NCBI RefSeq assembly: GCF_002943425.1
Contig: NZ_PTRA01000001.1
Span: 3,286,001-3,350,000 of the forward strand
Direction of reading: 5' to 3'
From: Siphonobacter curvatus
GTDB taxonomy: Bacteria > Bacteroidota > Bacteroidia > Cytophagales > Spirosomataceae
Length of the DNA: 64,000 nt
The position numbers were made by a program, and so were the translations under genes. Below, piece by piece: positions 60,592 to 64,000 of the stretch. Position 1 is the first letter of the stretch, and each line of letters starts with the position of its first letter. Below the pieces are notes generated by a model. That model saw nothing but the letters and a program-made list of their open reading frames with translations. It made no database searches and was not told the DNA's origin.

Positions 60592-60618
60592 TTTATTCAA
60601 CAGCAAGCCCTTTGTCTA

Positions 60619-61377
60619 ATGTCAGTAGTCCTCTTAAAAGAAAGCCGTAAGGATTTAATAATCAACCAGGTAAACCTTCATACGCGTATTACCCTTACGG
60701 AATTAGCCAGTACGCTTAATGTGTCGGAGGATACCATACGTCGAGACATCAATGACCTGGCCGAAGAGGGTAAACTGATTAAGATTCGGGGTGGAGCCAT
60801 GTCGAAGGCTTACCACTATTCATCGCAGCCTGTGGAAAGCTACGCTCATGAGAGTAAGCGAATTATTGCAGAAAAAGCAGTAACCCTACTGAAAGACGGC
60901 ATGCTGGTACTGATGGGTGGTGGTACAACCATTCGGGAATTCATCAAACTTATCCCGGATGAACTCAAAGCTACTTTCCTAACAGTCAATCCATTAACAG
61001 CAGTAGAACTACTCGACAAGCCCAATCTGGAGATCATTATGATCGGCGGGCCGATCTCGCGGTATAGCCAGATGGCCGTAGGTGGCGATGTCTATCAACG
61101 ACTTTCGGAAGTACGCGTGGATCTGTGCATTATGGGAACCAATGCCCTGGACGCGAAGGAAGGATTAACCGATTCCAACTGGGAAACGGTACAGGCAAAA
61201 AAGGCCATGATCCGGGCTTCGGATAAAGTTGCAATTCTTGCAATATCGGAGAAGATGAACAGCGTTATGTCTATGAAAGTGGCAGACCTCCGCGAAATTG
61301 ATTACCTCGTTACGGAATTGTCTGCCACCTCCAGTATGTTAGCCCCCTATCAGGGCGGAAAGACGCAGGTGCTGTAA
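60619..61377 (+). CDS. DeoR/GlpR family transcriptional regulator
   Basis: A 252-residue repressor-type protein. The N-terminal DeoR helix-turn-helix is ESRKDLIINQVNLHTRITLTELASTLNVSEDTIRRDINDLAEEGKLIKIRGGAM. The sugar-phosphate-sensing domain shows MGGGTTIREFIKLIP, LTVNPLTAVELL, IMIGGPISRYSQMAVGG and VDLCIMGTNALDAKEGLTDSN. Family members respond to phosphorylated sugars such as GlcNAc-6-P or fuculose-1-P. It is divergent from susC, and palindromes between them suggest that it controls the locus. The start at 60619 is set by the -7 box upstream. Confidence 0.92.
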   Translation: MSVVLLKESRKDLIINQVNLHTRITLTELASTLNVSEDTIRRDINDLAEEGKLIKIRGGAMSKAYHYSSQPVESYAHESKRIIAEKAVTLLKDGMLVLMGGGTTIREFIKLIPDELKATFLTVNPLTAVELLDKPNLEIIMIGGPISRYSQMAVGGDVYQRLSEVRVDLCIMGTNALDAKEGLTDSNWETVQAKKAMIRASDKVAILAISEKMNSVMSMKVADLREIDYLVTELSATSSMLAPYQGGKTQVL

Positions 61378-61383
61378 ACTAAC

Positions 61384-61914
61384 TTACTCGGCTAGTTGAT
61401 AAATGCAGGGCAGGTTGCGAGCCAGACCGTCGAAATCCAGTCCGTATCCCAACACAAATTTATTTTCGATCGCAAAGCCAACGTATTTCAGCGTAACCGG
61501 AATTCGCGTGGCTTCGGGCTTGTGAAGCATCGTCGCGATTTCGATGGAACGGGGCTTTTCGGCCGTAATCTGACCGAGCAATTCGGCCATGGTGTGTCCC
61601 GTATCCACAATGTCCTCCACGATAATGACATCGCGGTCCCGAATGGGTTCGCTGAGTCCCAGGATTCGTTTTACCTTTCCCGTCGTACCCATGCCTTCGT
61701 AAGAACCCACACGAATGAACGTGATTTCACACTCAATCGTAATGTTCTTCATGAGTTCGGAGACGAACATAAACGAGCCGTTCAGTACGGCAATCAGCAG
61801 GGGTCGCCGATCCGCATAATCGATACTGATTTGTTCCGCCAGTGTAGCAATTCGATTCTCCAGCGTAACCTGATCTATAAATACTTCAAAATTCTTGTCA
61901 CGAACCTGTATCAC
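61384..61914 (-). CDS. hpt: Hypoxanthine phosphoribosyltransferase
   Basis: A 176-residue purine salvage enzyme converting hypoxanthine or guanine plus PRPP to IMP or GMP. The PRPP motif is VIIVEDIVDTGHTM. LLIAVLNGSFMFVSELMKN carries the pyrophosphate loop. KYVGFAIENKFVLGYGLDFDGLARNLP recognises the purine and ends the fold. The frame is open to a GTG at 61965. A second GTG at 61914 (MIQVRDKNFEVFIDQ) gives the family's usual start, so I prefer it, with moderate certainty. It is convergent with the DeoR gene, 6 bases apart. Confidence 0.93.
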   Translation of the reverse strand: MIQVRDKNFEVFIDQVTLENRIATLAEQISIDYADRRPLLIAVLNGSFMFVSELMKNITIECEITFIRVGSYEGMGTTGKVKRILGLSEPIRDRDVIIVEDIVDTGHTMAELLGQITAEKPRSIEIATMLHKPEATRIPVTLKYVGFAIENKFVLGYGLDFDGLARNLPCIYQLAE

Positions 61915-62006
61915 GGTGTTGTTGATTAAGTAGATGGGAAATGAGGTACGGTCCGGTTTGACCACCTTTTCACGGCTACCCTTCCGAAGACCGATCTAAG
62001 AAAAAT

Positions 62007-62014
62007 CAAATTTA
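62007..62014 (-). promoter_or_regulatory. -7 box for hpt
   Basis: The minus-strand TAAATTTG fits TAnnTTTG exactly. A minus-strand TTTG at 62039-62042 lies 24 bases upstream, somewhat far for a -33 element. Confidence 0.5.
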
Positions 62015-62053
62015 TCGTCTCCTTCGGGAATAGCATCCCAAAATTAGCTTTCG

Positions 62054-62061
62054 TATCTTTG
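62054..62061 (+). promoter_or_regulatory. -7 box for the TPR gene
   Basis: TATCTTTG fits TAnnTTTG exactly, about 115 bases before the ATG and back-to-back with the hpt promoter. Confidence 0.5.
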
Positions 62062-62177
62062 TTCGCGTTACATCCAGAAAAATTTCCTGCGAGTTCTAAA
62101 CGACTTTCTACTAATTGCCGTTAATTCTAGCAAGCTTCCAGCCCACGCACTGTATCCGGGAAGCTCTTTGTTAAGCC

Positions 62178-63401
62178 ATGAAAACCAAGTTCCTATTCTT
62201 TCTTCTCTTCCTTAGTTCCGTAAGTTCAGCCCAGTCCTGGTTTGAAACGGCGGAGAAAAATGAGCAGGCCCGTTCCGGTGGGATGCTGCTCAAACGTGCA
62301 GAGGTACAGATTGAAGCTACCGAGGCGATCAACGCCATGTATAATTACAATTTTACGGAAGCCATCCGGGAGTTTGGGTATTTGCGAGCCAAGTATCCGG
62401 AGCACCCGCTCCCCTACTTCCTGTTTGGCCTGGCAGAGTGGTGGAAAATTGTACCGAATACCGACAATGACATGTACGACGCCAAGTGCGAATTGTTCAT
62501 GGATCAGGCCATTGAAAAGGCGGAAAAGTTGTACGATCAGGGCGGTAATCAGGAAATTGAAGCCAGTTTTTTCCTGGCGGCTTCCTATGCCTTCAAGTCA
62601 CGAATGTACGCCGAGCGGAAGAAATGGCTGAAAGCCAGTAATGCCGGAAAAAATGCCCTGAAGTATTTTGACAAGTGCAAAGGTCACGAAGATCTGTCGC
62701 CGGAAATGGCTTTCGGAGATGGTCTGTACAATTATTACCGACAATGGGTACCCGAAAACTATTCGGCGTTGAAGCCCATTTTCTGGTTTTTTCACGAAGG
62801 CAATAAAAGCAAAGGCATCGGTCAGCTGGAATGGGTTTCGCGGAATGCCTTTTATACCCGTACGGAAGCTCAGTATTTCTTACTCCAGATTTACGCTTCC
62901 GAAAATCAACACGAAAAAGGCTATCAACTGGCCCGCTACCTCCACGTGACGTACCCCTGGAATCCGTACTTTCACCGCATGTACGCCCGCGAATGTTTCG
63001 TGACCGGACGCATGCAGGAAGCGGACGCTGCGGCCAAGTTAATTCTGGAGCGACTCGACAATCGTCAGTTTGGCTACGAGGCCGCCAGTGGACGTTATGC
63101 TTCCTACATTCTGGCGTACTATAATCAGTTTTTTTACCATAATCCAGCGGCGGCCAAAGAATACTACCATCGTACGATCAATTACGCCCAGGCGAACGGA
63201 GCGACGGAGTCGGGTTATAATACGTCGGCGTTGCTCAATTTGGGGAAAATTGCCGATAGTGAAGGCAATCTGCCCGAAGCCAAGCAGTATTACGAAAAAG
63301 TCATTCAGTACGCCGATAAAAAAACCAGTCAGCGGGAAGAAGCCAAAAAGCTACTCGCCAATAATCTGAAACGCCAGAAGGAACAGCGGCGGAAGAAGTA
63401 G
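62178..63401 (+). CDS. Exported tetratricopeptide-repeat protein
   Basis: A 407-residue periplasmic protein with a signal peptide (MKTKFLFFLLFLSSVSSAQS). Helical TPR-like hairpins run throughout: NAMYNYNFTEAIREFGYLRAKYPEHPLPYFLFGLAEWW, IEASFFLAASYAFKSRMYAERKKWLKASNAGKNALKYFDKC, RTEAQYFLLQIYASENQHEKGYQLARYLHVTYPWNPYF and a canonical TPR near the end (YNTSALLNLGKIADSEGNLPEAKQYYEKVIQYADKK). The C-terminus is highly basic (KRQKEQRRKK). It is probably a scaffold; its partner is unknown. Confidence 0.82.
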   Translation: MKTKFLFFLLFLSSVSSAQSWFETAEKNEQARSGGMLLKRAEVQIEATEAINAMYNYNFTEAIREFGYLRAKYPEHPLPYFLFGLAEWWKIVPNTDNDMYDAKCELFMDQAIEKAEKLYDQGGNQEIEASFFLAASYAFKSRMYAERKKWLKASNAGKNALKYFDKCKGHEDLSPEMAFGDGLYNYYRQWVPENYSALKPIFWFFHEGNKSKGIGQLEWVSRNAFYTRTEAQYFLLQIYASENQHEKGYQLARYLHVTYPWNPYFHRMYARECFVTGRMQEADAAAKLILERLDNRQFGYEAASGRYASYILAYYNQFFYHNPAAAKEYYHRTINYAQANGATESGYNTSALLNLGKIADSEGNLPEAKQYYEKVIQYADKKTSQREEAKKLLANNLKRQKEQRRKK

Positions 63402-63559
63402 TGGTTTGTGGTAGATGGTAAAAAGGAAGGTCTGTATTACCAAAGCACAGTCCAGGTTCATTCGTCTTCAACAACCGGCAACGAAAAACTATTAATCCTG
63501 AGCTAGCTGTCCTTACGGAACGGCCTCTTACTTCCCATTGCCTTTCAACCCACTTCTCT

Positions 63560-64000
63560 ATGCACGTACTAGCTATCGGGGATTTACACGGCCGCCTCAA
63601 CTGGAAAGAAGCTCCGATTCAGGAAGCAGATCGGGTTATTTTTGTGGGGGATTACGTGGACTCCAAGCAATTTTCGGATGAACAGACGACGGAGGTGTTG
63701 CAAAAAGTCATTGAATTGAAGCGGACTGAACCCGAAAAATACATTTTACTGCTGGGCAATCACGACGTAGCTTATCTCCACTATCCACTATTTCCCTGCT
63801 CGAACTTCCGACCTAACATGCAGGCGTTATGGACGGGCATCTACCGAGAGCACGCCGATTGTTTTCAGGTGGCGTATCAGTTGGAAAACTATTTGTTTAC
63901 GCACGCCGGCGTATCCAGCAGCTGGGCTCAGAAACACGGCATTCGGGGAAACGAGCTGGCGAATACGCTGAATACGCTACAGGAAACGCCTGCCGGAAGG
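63560..64000 (+). CDS. Metallophosphoesterase (3' truncated by the window)
   Basis: The first 147 residues of a calcineurin-like phosphoesterase. All N-terminal metal motifs are present: MHVLAIGDLHGRLNW (GDxHG), VIFVGDYVDSKQF (GDxxD) and YILLLGNHDVAYLHY (GNHD). FTHAGVSSSW then gives the next His-containing motif. This order fits PPP-type serine/threonine phosphatases and related nucleotide phosphatases. The frame is still open at the window edge. The start is the ATG at 63560, about 160 bases after the TPR gene. Confidence 0.85.
   Translation, partial: MHVLAIGDLHGRLNWKEAPIQEADRVIFVGDYVDSKQFSDEQTTEVLQKVIELKRTEPEKYILLLGNHDVAYLHYPLFPCSNFRPNMQALWTGIYREHADCFQVAYQLENYLFTHAGVSSSWAQKHGIRGNELANTLNTLQETPAGR

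Larger units (their letters stand above)
60287..60618. promoter_or_regulatory. Divergent susC / DeoR control region (332 bp)
   Basis: A non-coding A/T-rich region. It contains a susC leader hairpin (60337-60376), an operator-like repeat TATACAGT-N8-ACTGTATA (60438-60461), a susC -7 box (60463-60470), three ATTGCAAA octamers and the regulator's -7 box (60584-60591). Confidence 0.6.

Overview
The window comes from the chromosome of a Bacteroidota bacterium, most likely of the order Cytophagales. The evidence is the type IX secretion genes porU and porV, a SusC/SusD pair, a TonB receptor next to a DUF4249 lipoprotein, rpmG next to DUF4295 (bL38), and many exact copies of the Bacteroidota -7 promoter box TAnnTTTG. 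Start codons lack Shine-Dalgarno sequences. Base composition looks near 50% GC. A Spirosoma/Siphonobacter-like genus is a guess from memory. I found no tRNA, rRNA, CRISPR array or intact insertion sequence; almost everything is ordinary chromosomal gene content.

Layout. 0-8.1 kb: the end of a serine hydrolase, an aldo/keto reductase, then nuoK-L-M-N (membrane arm of complex I) and a GtrA-like protein. 8.3-15.3 kb: a tiny lipoprotein, a SprT-like protein, porU, porV and an M16 protein without its zinc motif. 15.4-18.5 kb, minus strand: a membrane protein, an M28 lipoprotein and cysS. 18.9-26.6 kb: a GNAT-like protein, a DUF1800/DUF1501 pair, recO, rpmG-bL38, ftsY and an orphan mcrC. 26.7-27.7 kb, minus: a VOC protein and an Lrp regulator. 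28.2-33.8 kb: holB, hemC, a cyclophilin, a sugar-nucleotide-type reductase, pabB and pabC. 33.8-36.6 kb, minus: response regulator, histidine kinase and a secreted outer-membrane-type protein. 37.3-42.4 kb: a PlsC-like acyltransferase, a solitary nuoD, a thioesterase and two surface or periplasmic proteins. 42.5-45.9 kb, minus: TonB receptor and DUF4249. 46.7-48.1 kb: small membrane and envelope genes. 48.4-60.3 kb, minus: a polysaccharide-utilization locus (susC, susD, GH20, GH29) running into gntP, ridA and a dipeptidase. A DeoR-type regulator is divergent from it. 61.4-64 kb: hpt, a TPR protein and a truncated metallophosphoesterase.

Functional links. Complex I is split: nuoKLMN has its own promoter and nuoD lies 30 kb away with its own promoter. 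PorU and PorV act together in attaching and processing type IX cargo. The two-component operon carries a near-identical 15-bp motif at the same distance before both the regulator gene and the outer-membrane gene, which suggests one small regulon. The susC upstream region holds three palindromic or repeated operator candidates between it and the DeoR regulator.

The least explained signal is a set of intergenic tracts built from a degenerate heptamer, GTTTnnn on one strand and nnnAAAC on the other. I count nine. They often occur as two facing arms around a unique spacer. Each arm reads AAAC toward a nearby gene start and several end within about 1-22 bases of a start codon. I do not recognise them as a described element.
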